Positions 11,011-20,742 of a DNA stretch of 64,000 bases are shown here, piece after piece. Position 1 is the first letter of the stretch. The number at the start of each line of letters is the position of its first letter. The notes under the pieces are model-generated. The model saw only the letters and a list, made by a program, of their open reading frames with translations. It was not told the DNA's origin and ran no database searches. The position numbers and the translations under genes were made by a program. Source of the DNA: Macrothele yani (Eukaryota; Arthropoda; Arachnida; Araneae; Macrothelidae); the NCBI GenBank assembly GCA_039090855.1, contig CM076996.1:45040469-45104468 (forward strand), written 5' to 3'.

Positions 11011-14000
11011 CCTCTTATCTTAACGATCCTTACTTTGAAGGCGGCTACAAGTGGGATTGCGTGGACTATCCCGTCAAAATTTCTGACATTCCAAAATTTG
11101 AAAAGACCAACAACATGAGCATCAACATTTACGGGATAGATGAAGCTGGTAAAATATTTCCCATTAAAGTATGTGAAGAAGAGCTGGCGGACCACAGAGA
11201 TTTGTTGTATTTAGAAAACGGAGGTTGCAACCACTTTGCTTACATTACAAATTTTGAGCGGCTTATTTCCAGTCAATTGTCAACATTAGGAAAAAAAGTA
11301 CACATCTGCAAAAAAATGTTTTAAAACTTATGATACGAGGTACAATGGAGAGCAAAAATTAAATGAGCACAAGAAATTATGCAATAAAAACAAGACTGTC
11401 CTCATCAAGATGCCAGAAGACAAGGAATTAACTTTTAAAGATTTCAAATTCAGTCAGCGGGTTCCTTTTGTTGTGTACGCTGATTTTGAGAGCGTCTTAA
11501 AACCAGTTCAAGGTCCGATCCCGAATCCAAGCGAGTCCTTCACCACGCCAACCCAATCTCATGAAGTTATATCATATGCTTATTTCATAAAAGATGTGGA
11601 AGGTCGTTATGATGTTTTCCGAACTCATAGAGCAGAGCAGGGAGTTGTGAGTCATTTCCTTCACACTCTCAAAGAAGATGTGGAAGTTATTAAAAAAATT
11701 ATAAAATAAATATCCCTATGATTGCATTGACGGAGGCTGAAAAAGATGTCTATCGGAAAGCAAGCATATGTCATATTTGTGGTGAAGGTGGATATAATTC
11801 ATGCAGCAAATTTAAAAAGAAAGTGGCGGACCACGATCATCGTACTTGGAAATTCAGAGGACCAGCACATGCTTCCTGCAATATCAATTTCAAAAATCCT
11901 TCCTTTGTTCCAGTTCTGATGCACAACCTTTCGGGATACGACTCGCATTTTATCATCAAGGAATTAGATTGCCTTCCAGGAGAAATTAGCGTGATCCCCG
12001 AGTCGACCGAGAAATTTATTTCTTTTTCTAAAAAGATGGGTGGGCTTGAAGTTCGTTTCCTGGACAGTTTTCGATTCATGCCAAGCAGTTTATCGAAATT
12101 AGCAAATAATCTTCCGAGAACGCATTTTAAAATTACACGACAGCTTATTCCTCATGATGAAGAATTCAATCTCCTCACGCAGAAAGGCATCTTTCCCTAT
12201 GACTACATTTCGTCGTATAACAAGTTAGAAGAAACTTCTTTACCTCCCCAAAAGGATTTCTTCAACAAATTAACGAATTGTCATATAACAGATGAAGAAT
12301 ATGAGCATGCCAAAAAAGTATGGGCGGTCATGAAGATTCAGAATTTAGGTCAGTATGCAGATGTGTACTTAAAAACAGATGTGCTCATTTTGGCCGACGT
12401 GTTTGAAAATTTCTGAAATATTTGCCAGGACACTTATACTTTAGACCCTGCCTGGTTTTTCAGTTGTCCTGGATTAAGTTGGTCCGCCATGCTCAAATGT
12501 ACTAAAGTTTCTCTCCAGCTTTTAAGTGACTATGATATGCTACTTTTTCTGGAGAGCGGAAAGCGGGGTGGCTTGTGTATGTGTGTGAAGCGGCATGCTC
12601 AGGCCAATAATAAGTATCTGAAAAATTTTGATGCCTCCAAAGAAACCAGCTTCATCTCTTATCTCGATTGTACGAACCTTTATGGTTTTGGAATGCATGA
12701 GTCACTTCCGGTGAATAACTTCCGGTGGCTTTCCGATGAAGAACTGAAGCAGTTGGATGTCACGTGTATAGCGGACAATGCCAGCACGGGATACTTTCTC
12801 GATGTTGACATCAGCTATCCTGACTCCCTTCATGATCTTCATTCGGATTTGCCTTTCTGTCCGGAAACGGAAGTAGTACCTGGAACCAGGCAGGTCAAAT
12901 TATTAACTACTTTAAATAAAAAATCCAGGTACGTGGCTCATTATCGTCTTCTCAAACATGCAGTCAAAGCGGGTCTCGTCATAACAAAAGTGCATCGAGG
13001 AATAAGCTTTGATCAAAGCAAGTGGTTGCAACCTTATATTCAACTTAATACTGAAATGAGAAAGAGGGCAAAAAATGAGTTTGAGAAAGATTTTTTCAAA
13101 TTGATGAACAATTCCGTTTTTGGCAAAACAATGGAAAATATTCGCAACCGAACCATAGTTGAGCTGGTGTGCGAAGACAATCGACTGGAAAAGCTGCTCA
13201 GTAAGCCCAATTTTAAAGACCGCTCCATACTAAAAGATGAAGCTGATGGAAATTTTCTTGTGTCTATGCATTTTAATGTCACTCACCTCACCTTCAACAA
13301 ACCCATTTATTTGGGAGTAGCCATTTTAGCCATCTCTAAAACTAGAATGTACGACTTCCATTATGAAGTGATGAGGCCTTTATATCGTGACAACATTTCC
13401 ATTCTTTATATGGTTACTGATAGTTTCTTCTATCACATCAAGACAGAAGATCTATATAAAGATATGGAAAACATTAAAGATGAATTAGACACGAGTGATT
13501 TTTGCACAAGCCACCCGCTCTATTGTCTGAAAAATAAAAAAGTAATTGGGAAATTTAAAGACGAGACCCAAGGAAGAGCCATAAAAGAATTTGTTGGTCT
13601 TAGACCGAAGATGTATGCTTTTGCTACAGAAGAAGAAGAAGTCAAAAAAGCTAAAGGCGTGAGCAAAACAGTAGTTTCCCAACAGCTTCGTTTGAATGAT
13701 TTCAAGTCTTCACTCATTCATATGCAAGAAAAGAAGAACATGAGCTATTGCATTCGAAGCATGAAACATTCGGTTTTCACTGTTGCCACAAACAAAACAT
13801 CTCTTAGCCCATATGACAACAAGCGAGTCGTATCCCAGGACAAAATTCATTCTCTTCCTTATGGGCATTATTCATTAGAATCGGAAGAGCCTCCCCGGAA
13901 GAAATTAAAAACAAAATAGCTGCCTGTATTCGAACCACTCCATGTCGATAAACTGCTTGGCATGGGGGTCCACACGGCACACTTTGCCCAGGAAGAAAAT

Positions 14001-14129
14001 GAATAATTCAAGTCTCCACTCATTATTCGAGAAAATTTCCCTCAAGAAAAAAAAATTCTCTGCTCTATGAAATGCCTCCGTCATTTTTGCTGCTGCTCGC
14101 TTGGATTCATAGAAAAAAAATTTCGTCTC

Positions 14130-14445
14130 AAAATGTTTGTTTTGCTCACGTGAAGATATTTCATCTCATTTGCTTATATATTTCGTCTCAAAATTTTTAC
14201 TCTGCTCATGCGAAGATATTTTGTCTCAAAATTTTTACTCTGCTCATGCGAAGATATTTCGTCTCAAAATTTTTACTCTGCTCATGCGAAGATATTTCGT
14301 CTCAAAATTTTTACTCTGCTCATGCGAAGATATTTCGTCTCAAAATTTTTACTTTGCTCATGCGAAGATATTTCGTCACAATTTTCTCATGCGAAGATAT
14401 TTCGTCTCGATTTGCTCACGCGAACACTCAAAATTTTTACTCTGC
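14130..14445 (+). repeat. 38-bp minisatellite between polB and AlkB
   Basis: Units start CTCATGCGAAGATATTTCGT at 14205, 14243, 14281, 14319 and 14357, with degenerate units on both sides. The period is exactly 38, so three overlapping open frames run through it. These are artefacts of the repeat, not genes. Confidence 0.9.
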
Positions 14446-14519
14446 TCGCATACATTCTTTTCCTGTTGGAAGAAATTTGTCATGAAAAACCTCCTCTCAA
14501 ATGACGTCATTTTAAAAAT

Positions 14520-14768
14520 GTGTGGAGACAGTCCAATGTTTTTCATTTTTTTTCAAATTTGTTGCTGATCATAGTTTTAACTGTCTGTACAGAAATAACG
14601 AGTGATCACGTTGCTTTGAATCTGCATTCCTCAGGGAGTGAACCCCTTTCGGAACAAATCATTTTGAAAAGAACAGAAGTTCAGCTTTCGGGGTTGTCAA
14701 AGATGCATTTAGCGAGAAAAAAAATTACAAGAGAAGGAACTTTAAAACCAGTAGAGGTTGTTTTTTTT
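14520..14768 (+). other. Possible small coding remnant, unrecognised
   Basis: One frame stays open over about 80 codons, with a lysine/arginine-rich end (KMHLARKKITREGTLKP). It then enters a T-run. It lies between polB and the AlkB-type gene on the same strand. No domain is recognisable. It could be a decayed accessory gene or noncoding sequence. Confidence 0.25.
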
Positions 14769-14983
14769 TTTAAATATAAATTGAGGAATGTTGTTACTTT
14801 AATATTGTGTCTTCATGTACGCATTTCTAGAAAATTTCTTTGTCAACGTAATGGAGGGGGGAGTAATTTTCCCCCAACATTTCAAAAGGGTAGGACCTTC
14901 TGACAGAACAAGCAGGTGGGAAAAGGGGGAAAAGATGCTTACTTCATCTCTCGGAAACCTGACGTCATACGCCTTATCGCAAG

Positions 14984-15007
14984 CCTGCCTGCCTGCCTGC
15001 CTGCCTG
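14984..15007 (+). repeat. (GCCT)n microsatellite
   Basis: Five to six GCCT units lie 50 bases upstream of the AlkB-type start, next to a perfect CRE palindrome TGACGTCA at 14960-14967. A further CRE lies at 14502-14509. Confidence 0.8.
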
Positions 15008-15057
15008 ACTCATTATCGCTTCGGTGCTTGGTGTGAGTGTGTTGACCTGAAAAAAAA

Positions 15058-15641
15058 ATGTCTCTTCGTCATAACAAGGAAAATCTGAATTTTCGTTACT
15101 TTCAGCTCTTCTCCCCTGCTCAAGCGATTCATTACTATTCTCGTTTGGAAGATGAAGTGGAATATTTGAGTGGTGAATTCTCAAAAATAAAAATTTTCTG
15201 AAAGTGTTATAACATTCCTAGACAGCATTTGCCTTCGGGGACCCCAATCTGAAATACACTTTTAGCGGTTTGACTTTAGAACCTCACCCTTGGACCCCAT
15301 TGCTTCAAGAAATCAAGCTCGCTGTTGAGAAAGAATGCGAGGAGACTTTCAACTTTGTTTTAATAAACAAATACCGAACTGGAAAAGATAGTATCGGATT
15401 TCACATGGACAATGAATCAGATTTAGAACCTTTGTCGTGCATTGCTTCTGTATCTCTCGGGCAAGAAAGAGATTTTGTTTTTAAGAGAAACGGGTTTAAA
15501 CCAGTTTCATTAACTCTGAGATCAGGATCTGTACTCCAGATGCTTCCGCCAACAAATTCTTATTGGAGTCATGGTCTACCGTGGCAAAAGAACGCTCAGC
15601 CCACTGTTTCAATGTCCGGAATGTCTCTTGTCCTATCGTGA
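15058..15641 (+). pseudogene. AlkB-type (ALKBH2/3-like) Fe(II)/2-oxoglutarate oxygenase, Polinton cargo, broken
   Basis: AlkB-family enzymes oxidatively remove methyl groups from damaged bases; ALKBH2/3 act on nucleic acid. The N-terminal part (15058-15198) has the LFSPAQA...LEDEVEYL segment typical of the family start. The main part (15237-15641) has YTFSGLTLEPHPW, the FNFVLINKY strand, and the iron-binding pair H and D of GFHMDNE (near 15402-15410). It continues with PLSCIASVSLGQERDF and the second iron histidine in YWSHGLP (near 15570). A TGA at 15199 and a frameshift between about 15202 and 15236 separate the parts. The end of the frame lacks the usual final Arg-rich strand, suggesting another shift near 15590. 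Length and motif order match animal ALKBH2. It sits inside the Polinton, on the polB strand. Confidence 0.85.
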
Positions 15642-15867
15642 ATTGCCTAACAACATCATGGAGCACGCCTGCTCTGATTCCATGGATATTAAGTTTAGCA
15701 CTCACTTTGCCTGCACCGTTGCTATGCTGCAGCCTGTGGCTGTAGCGGAATCTTTCGTTGCTGCTTCGAAGGGACTCATCTCCAAAGAATTTTTAGAATC
15801 TCTGGACATTACGAACTTGTTGAAAACGGTTCACGACATGCACGTAGCCCAATACGACTTGTATTGA
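15571..15867 (+). CDS. Small protein with C2HC-like knuckle, function unknown
   Basis: A 98-codon frame overlaps the AlkB-type 3' end in another frame and runs to TGA at 15865. It begins with CPECLLSYRELPNNIMEHAC (C-x2-C-x13-H-x-C), a plausible zinc-binding knuckle, followed by a non-repetitive helical sequence ending in MHVAQYDLY. Part of the N terminus may really be AlkB sequence in shifted frame. I do not recognise a family. It is the last rightward gene before the convergent spacer. Confidence 0.45.
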   Translation: MVYRGKRTLSPLFQCPECLLSYRELPNNIMEHACSDSMDIKFSTHFACTVAMLQPVAVAESFVAASKGLISKEFLESLDITNLLKTVHDMHVAQYDLY

Positions 15868-16275
15868 GTTGGAGGAAACAGCAGCTGTTGAAAAAAGTCC
15901 TTTTTAAGGCTCCTAAAAATTTGGGTAAGGGAAGGAGGGAGGGAGGTAGGTAAATTACTGAAAAAAAAGTAAATATTTTTTTGGAAATGTTTAAAGTAAT
16001 TTTTTTTTCTATTTCCAAAGCCTAAATTTAAGTGTAAGTATTTTATTCATTCTAAGATATAAATTTTGTGAAATTATTTTTTTATTAACCTAAATTTAAG
16101 TGAAATTATGTTTTTTTATTGAAATGAGTCAAAATAATAAGCTTTCAAGAATTTTAAAAGTAAAAGAAATTTCTTTTTTAAAATAGTAACAGAATGAATT
16201 GATTTAATGGGGAACTAGTATTTTTTTGCTAAAGACTTTTCTTAAGGATATTTGGGTATTTATTAAGGGAAATGG

Positions 16276-16401
16276 GCCTGATGTTTTCCATCAGGCGGCC
16301 AATCGGGGGTTTTCCGACTGGTTTGAGAGCAATGCTTTACAGTATTGAGCCGAAACCAGAGTACACGGCTTATTTTCGGGGAGTTTGAAATGTTTCAAAC
16401 T
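16276..16401 (+). ncRNA. Array of five successive hairpins in the convergent spacer
   Basis: Stems seen directly: GCCTGATG/CATCAGGC (16276-16296), CCAATCGG/CCGACTGG (16299-16321, one mismatch), CAATGCT/AGTATTG (16330-16347, one G-T), CCGAAA/TTTCGG (16350-16379) and AGTTTGAA/TTCAAACT (16382-16401). They are almost contiguous. They lie between the rightward and leftward gene blocks with no open frame. They could be a structured RNA, a processing or termination signal shared by both blocks, or a replication feature. The RNA label is an inference. Confidence 0.4.
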
Positions 16402-16820
16402 GACTCGCTTCATTCTTTGTGTTGAAAAAGAAGAAGCGCTCTCACTGAAGACCCCTCTAGCCTGGGAAAACTAAAACAGTTGTGTTTTATAAAAATTTCT
16501 TTCCTTAGACATTTTTAGTACATCCAATTTTCAACTTTCAGGAACTTGCTGTGACTGTTTTTACTACATTCTATTTCCAACTTTTTCGAAAACGAACTTC
16601 AACAGATTTTTACTCGTTTCGAAACAGTCTTTTTATGTATACTAGTTTTCCCATGTTATTCTATGGGAATTTCCCTGCTTTTAATGAAATGTGTTTTCAG
16701 CTGTCCACTAAGAAAAATGAAGTGTTCCATTTTTAACTCTAAGAAAGAATGAACTGTTCCGAAAATGACTACATTTAAAAAAGAGAAAAAAAAATGACAC
16801 TTTTGTTCAACTAAATTTTT

Positions 16821-17471
16821 TTAATATGGAATCCAACGAACACTTTTACATATTTTCTTAGAATTTGTATTTTTTCGTTTAGAAGTTACAACAGAATTTC
16901 CTTCTTGTACAGGAACTTTCAACATTTGTTTATTTTTAATGTACTTTTTGGGTAAATTAATGTCTTTTAATTCTTTTACAAATTCAGGAAGTATGTACAG
17001 CTTAGATCCCTTGCTTCGAAACATAGAGTCTATGAGGTCTACTATATTCGTGTTTTTTACAATGCGTCCATTATATTTAAATTCGGCCTTGGGACTCCAG
17101 TCAATAATATCAGAGTTCGTTTTAAAGACGTCCAGCACATTTCTTGCATTTCGTTTCAAGTTAGAAGGAACGGACTGAACGATAAGGTCTTCCACAACAT
17201 CTTTTACTTTCTCGTCTTTGACATGTTCTTCTTTCACTGGTTCTTCAGTTCTCGATGGGGTTTCGTGAGATGCAACTGGAGGATTAAAACTGGAAACATG
17301 AATGCGCTTATTCAAGACTTGATTATATAATTTCACTTTTACTTCGTCAGACTCTTTGCTTAAGAGAATTTTTTTCATTTCTTTGTCCAAGTCCGTTAGC
17401 GTTTCGTCTGTGGGCATATGACGGGAAATCCGTTCTTCGGGAATCAGAACCATTTTCTTTGCAAATTCCAT
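16821..17471 (-). CDS. Conserved Polinton protein of unknown function
   Basis: A 216-residue open frame, intact. The N terminus has a short helical DLDKEMKKILLSKES segment followed by DEVKVKLYNQVLNKR, a pattern I associate with a recurrent Maverick/adintovirus protein. A charged Glu/Lys linker follows (residues about 70-95), then a basic C terminus. The start ATG overlaps the stop of the preceding small gene (TAATG at 17469-17473), supporting compact, virus-like gene packing. No enzymatic motif is visible. Confidence 0.7.
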   Translation of the reverse strand: MEFAKKMVLIPEERISRHMPTDETLTDLDKEMKKILLSKESDEVKVKLYNQVLNKRIHVSSFNPPVASHETPSRTEEPVKEEHVKDEKVKDVVEDLIVQSVPSNLKRNARNVLDVFKTNSDIIDWSPKAEFKYNGRIVKNTNIVDLIDSMFRSKGSKLYILPEFVKELKDINLPKKYIKNKQMLKVPVQEGNSVVTSKRKNTNSKKICKSVRWIPY

Positions 17472-17761
17472 TATTTCGTAAGCAGAGTCGTTAATACACT
17501 GAGAGCAGCGGGAATCAACACACCTAAAAATCCCCCTTTTTGAATAAGGAGTTTCCTCTATTTATACAGAGGTGTCTTTTTTCGAGAGAGAGCTCGCAAG
17601 GTGTGCTTATGCCGTTGCAATGAATGTTTCTGGGTGGGAGTAAGCGGAACATTTCCTTTTAACGTATTCATACAAACTTCACATAGTGCTTTAATTCCAC
17701 TTTTTCTACACTTCAATATTAGGTCTTTTAATACTTTTTTGGACAGTGTTGAATCATACAT
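17471..17761 (-). pseudogene. Small basic Polinton protein with C-terminal hydrophobic stretch, broken
   Basis: Residues 1-67 are basic (PLTPTQKHSLQRHKHTLRALS) and end at TAG (17558-17560). The same frame then continues for 28 codons encoding a basic IQKGGF motif and a hydrophobic segment, and stops exactly at the TAA overlapping the next start. The full 96-codon layout is familiar from animal Mavericks; its function is not known to me. The TAG is therefore a nonsense lesion, not the natural end. Confidence 0.65.
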
Positions 17762-17818
17762 AAAAGTTGGACCTGCTGCTTAGACAGCGTCATGATGAAA
17801 ACTGAGACTTATTTCATT

Positions 17819-18460
17819 TCACCGAGGCTGATATATTACTTGAATGTCTCCCGGAAGTATCTGGGAGCGTAATCTTAATTCTTCCTTTGTCTCAGGTTTT
17901 AGATCAATCAATAAATAGCTGTAAGGGGATTTTGTGGCATCCATATACACTTCTTGAAAAAATTTAAGTTTGTTAGGGTACAACTGCCTCCCTAAATGAG
18001 TGATTTGATTCACATCTCTTCGTGATTTAAACAGAAACAAGTAATGAGCATTCAGGGAAATTTCTCGCATTTCTTTACCCTTATGAAAAATATTTTGAGT
18101 AATGAATATCACGGACACATTGAAATGATGACTCCCTCTAGTGAACAAGTGAGTCAATTTTTTATCACTTCCGCATTCAGTCATGAGATCGTCAATGACA
18201 AACAGCGTTCTTCCTTTCACATAGTCACGGAAATTAGAGGGGATGCCTTCCACAAATGTCACGTTTTCTATTTCATCATACAATGTTTGGTGAACCCCAT
18301 AGAACCACACCACGTCTTCGGGAGGGGGAGAGATGACTTCCCCTTGATGCTGAAGTAAGCGCTTTACAAACTGGGTCTTTCCACTTCCCGTAGGACCCGC
18401 TATCAGAGCTGTGAAAGGATGTTGTAGTCTGGGCACTTCCATGTTGTCAACTGAGGTCAA
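17819..18460 (-). CDS. A32/FtsK-HerA-type genome-packaging ATPase
   Basis: This gene would drive DNA into the capsid by ATP hydrolysis. Walker A is GPTGSGKT (residues 22-29). Walker B is TLFVIDDL (about residues 85-92), followed by a sensor-like VSVIFITQN at about 114-122. The length of 213 residues fits the short Polinton/virophage ATPases. The frame is intact. A second ATG at residue 7 (MEVPRLQHPF) could be the natural start. It lies between the small basic gene and the protease in the leftward block. Confidence 0.92.
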   Translation of the reverse strand: MTSVDNMEVPRLQHPFTALIAGPTGSGKTQFVKRLLQHQGEVISPPPEDVVWFYGVHQTLYDEIENVTFVEGIPSNFRDYVKGRTLFVIDDLMTECGSDKKLTHLFTRGSHHFNVSVIFITQNIFHKGKEMREISLNAHYLFLFKSRRDVNQITHLGRQLYPNKLKFFQEVYMDATKSPYSYLLIDLKPETKEELRLRSQILPGDIQVIYQPR

Positions 18461-18519
18461 TCAATAACTTACAAAATAATTTAAAGACACATAAATTAGA
18501 GTTGAAATCAATTTTTATT

Positions 18520-18996
18520 TTAAATTCTAAATTTTGTTACAATTCCAAATTTATTTCGAACAAAATAATAGACACGCACGTCGTTTGTTTCAGATTTCCA
18601 TCGAAAATTTCTTACAATGGAGTACACACTTTTTCCGCGACATCTAGAATAAAGGAAGAAAATACAAAATTGACCACATACGACCGTAAACAAACTTTGA
18701 AGAGGTACATCATTAAAATTCATAGTTTCAAACTTGGAAACAAATTGAGCAATAGGTCCTTGAAAATATTCTGGAGAATGTCCGAAAGAATAAAAAAATT
18801 CCATTGTTTTTGGGTTTGACATATACATAGCCAACTAGTGTTTTCCAGGATTTCCATGTCGGTCCGTATTCACAACAAGGCATGCTGGGAACTTGTCAAT
18901 TCTCTTGGGAAGGCGGTCACAGGCAAACACTCCGAGGAAGGAACGTCGGGTCACGTGATCTTGCTTTAAGGACTTGGTTATTTGTATACTGTTCAT
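18520..18996 (-). pseudogene. Adenain-type maturation cysteine protease, broken
   Basis: In this family the protease cleaves capsid precursors. The N-terminal part has FLGVFACDRLP and KFPACLVVN. The catalytic His of GKH is followed directly by a TAG (18835-18837) where the family has Trp. The C-terminal part has the EFFYSFGH segment, CGQFC with the nucleophile Cys, and FLYSRCRGKS. In EFFYSFG a Tyr stands where the family normally has the acidic triad residue, a second inactivating change. The start is placed at the Met at 18996, just after the capsid stop. Confidence 0.85.
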
Positions 18997-19000
18997 TTCT

Positions 19001-20320
19001 TCAATTGGAGAAATCACAAAGAATATTTCTGGACTTGGAAATTTCAATAATGTTCTGGAACTCTGCGTAGATTAGCACAGAAATGGTTTTTACCAAAGCT
19101 TTTCCAAATTTGATTTCCACTCTTAAATTTCCTTGATGGATCAGGTTCAAATGTCCTCCATCGCATAGGTCCGGACTGAGATCGAATGCATAAAGAGTGT
19201 ATCCCTCGGAAAATTCCGCACGATCGATAAATATTCCACAGTCCTGACCCAGTTTCTCGGTGCCTTGAAATAGACTGTGGAAGGAACGAATTGTGCTTCC
19301 CTTTTCAAAATTGGGTTCTAGAGGTTTATGAGGAACTGGCTGTCCGTCAACGTACACAGCGATAAAGTTGACATCATAATGCTTGAATTCAAATGGGTTG
19401 GATTTATATGTACCATTAAAAGCGTCGTTGTCTACACATACAATAACCAGTCTTTTGGGCATTTGTCCGAGGAATACGTTATCTTGCACGAAGGACATAC
19501 TTCCTTGAGAGACGGAATACACTTTGCATAAAACTCGATCAATGGGATACTTGGCAGGAGATTTTTCTAATGCTTTTGCATTACCGATGGCAACTCCAAT
19601 GTTGACTTTCACTTTTCTCACAAAAATGGATGCGTGTTCGATGAGAACTCTGTAACTGGGGATCTCGGAGGAGGAAACAAGGCAGAAATCAGGTTTGCTT
19701 CGAACTAGTTTGATTTTTATATCCACTAAATTGAGCAGCAGTCTGTTTTGATAAAATAAATCGCAGTGCAAGGTTCCAATAATATCCAGCGTCTTGCTTT
19801 CTTTTATGAGTTCGTAGCGTTGATGTAATCCCTTGTTTGTTGCATCATTCGTGGGATTAATTTCGTGTAGATGTCCGGCTGTATCCTTGTAAAAACCTTC
19901 ACATGCTAAATAGGATTTCTTTGCTTCTTCTCCGTAATTCAGTAGAGTTTCGATATAAGCTCTGTAGGGATACGTGTTGCTTGATGAGGAAATCACTCTT
20001 TCGTTTAAACTGATGTCGACTTGAGAAAACAGAGAATGAAGAAAACAGTTAATGGGACCCACGGGCTCTTTTTCAGGTAGGGAAGAATTGTCAGCTTTCA
20101 CAATTTTAATTTTCACATAGAGTTGGCTGGAAGACAAATCCATGTATTCTTCTCCACTCCCAGAAATATTAAATTCCAGAGGTCCTCCATCTCGAATGTT
20201 GGCCAAGGGGTGATATTCGATCCATTGTCCTTTTTCTATGCTCGTTTGGGTAGGTGGTAAAGCAAATAAATCCAATTCCGACTTGAGACATACGGAAGAA
20301 TGACTGTGAATCATAGCCAT
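19001..20320 (-). CDS. Major capsid protein (double jelly-roll, hexon-like)
   Basis: The 439-residue frame is fully open. The N terminus LDLFALPPTQTSIEKGQW, then HPLANI, EFNISGSGEEYMDL, VGPINCFLHSLFSQVDISLN and SNTYPYRAYIETLLNYG are diagnostic of Polinton/adintovirus major capsid proteins, often annotated F54H12.2-like in animal genomes. The C terminus ISVLIYAEFQNIIEI is the usual last strand. It is the longest intact gene of the element. Its stop precedes the likely protease start by a few bases. Confidence 0.95.
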   Translation of the reverse strand: MAMIHSHSSVCLKSELDLFALPPTQTSIEKGQWIEYHPLANIRDGGPLEFNISGSGEEYMDLSSSQLYVKIKIVKADNSSLPEKEPVGPINCFLHSLFSQVDISLNERVISSSSNTYPYRAYIETLLNYGEEAKKSYLACEGFYKDTAGHLHEINPTNDATNKGLHQRYELIKESKTLDIIGTLHCDLFYQNRLLLNLVDIKIKLVRSKPDFCLVSSSEIPSYRVLIEHASIFVRKVKVNIGVAIGNAKALEKSPAKYPIDRVLCKVYSVSQGSMSFVQDNVFLGQMPKRLVIVCVDNDAFNGTYKSNPFEFKHYDVNFIAVYVDGQPVPHKPLEPNFEKGSTIRSFHSLFQGTEKLGQDCGIFIDRAEFSEGYTLYAFDLSPDLCDGGHLNLIHQGNLRVEIKFGKALVKTISVLIYAEFQNIIEISKSRNILCDFSN

Positions 20321-20323
20321 GGT

Positions 20324-20653
20324 TTACGGATCAAAAATATCGCGTGCGGTCCTCTTGACTTTCTTTGAACGAATGATACGTTTCTTCGTTTTTCTCTTTC
20401 TTTTAACGCTTCCCCCAAACATTTTCTTCACTTTAGAAGCTGCTTTATCAGTGAGAATTTGTCCTGCTTCTTTAGCTCGTTGTTTGGCTGCCGTTTTCAC
20501 ATCTTTACCGAGAATGACGTCATTGGCGAGATCCATACCCGTTCGTAAGACTTGTTTTCCGAGCGTTTTAGCACCTTGTTTAAATAACGGTACCGCCGCT
20601 CTAAATAATGAACGAAAAAGTCCTCCAAGTCCATAACCTTTTTGTAGTGGCAC
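20324..20653 (-). CDS. Small basic virion-type protein (adenovirus pX/pVI-like layout)
   Basis: A 109-residue intact frame. The N terminus GLGGLFRSLFRAAVPLFKQG forms a glycine-rich amphipathic helix. A KTAAKQRAKEAG helix follows, and the C terminus is strongly basic (SVKRKRKTKKR). This layout recurs next to the capsid gene in Mavericks and resembles adenovirus core or membrane-active minor proteins. The assignment is by layout only. It ends three bases upstream of the major capsid start, so the two may share a transcript. Confidence 0.7.
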   Translation of the reverse strand: MPLQKGYGLGGLFRSLFRAAVPLFKQGAKTLGKQVLRTGMDLANDVILGKDVKTAAKQRAKEAGQILTDKAASKVKKMFGGSVKRKRKTKKRIIRSKKVKRTARDIFDP

Positions 20654-20742
20654 TCCTTGATAGTAAACTATTCCTTTTCCAGTTTGACTGACGTAATAAT
20701 CTTAGAAGGATTTCGTACAGCAGCGGTATGGTTCGTACATGA

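Larger units (their letters stand above)
8575..13919 (+). pseudogene. polB: Protein-primed DNA polymerase B of the Polinton, broken
   Basis: This gene would replicate the element. Exon 1 (8575-8619) joins in phase at a GAG|GTAAGC donor and a TTTAACAG acceptor to an exon starting at 9629. The N terminus has two C2H2 fingers (9750-9915) and a linker with four GPSHEIVA repeats. Then follow the KGSGW-type Polinton domain, exonuclease motifs (DFES near 11485, HNLSGYDSHF near 11920, YADVYLKTD near 12355), an HNH-like zinc insert near 11770-11885, and polymerase motifs DCTNLYG (12667), NNSVFGKTMEN (13108) and TDS (13416). Lesions are a stop at 9935, a 35-bp duplication at 10254-10323, a SINE at 10779, an extra base in an A-run at 11310, a frameshift near 11705 and a stop at 12414. 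A Val at 13413 replaces the first catalytic Asp of the DTDS motif. It ends in a lysine-rich tail. Confidence 0.93.

Noticed and set aside
14130..14445. CRISPR-like array
   Set aside because: Units are contiguous 38-bp repeats without unique spacers, in a eukaryotic context.
14072..14568. Three overlapping open frames rich in Phe/Ser/Ala
   Set aside because: All arise from the 38-bp minisatellite, whose period is not a multiple of three.
17819..18460. Bacterial FtsK/HerA origin (contamination)
   Set aside because: The neighbours and flanks (capsid genes, 6-bp duplication, SINEs inside the element) place it in a eukaryotic Polinton.
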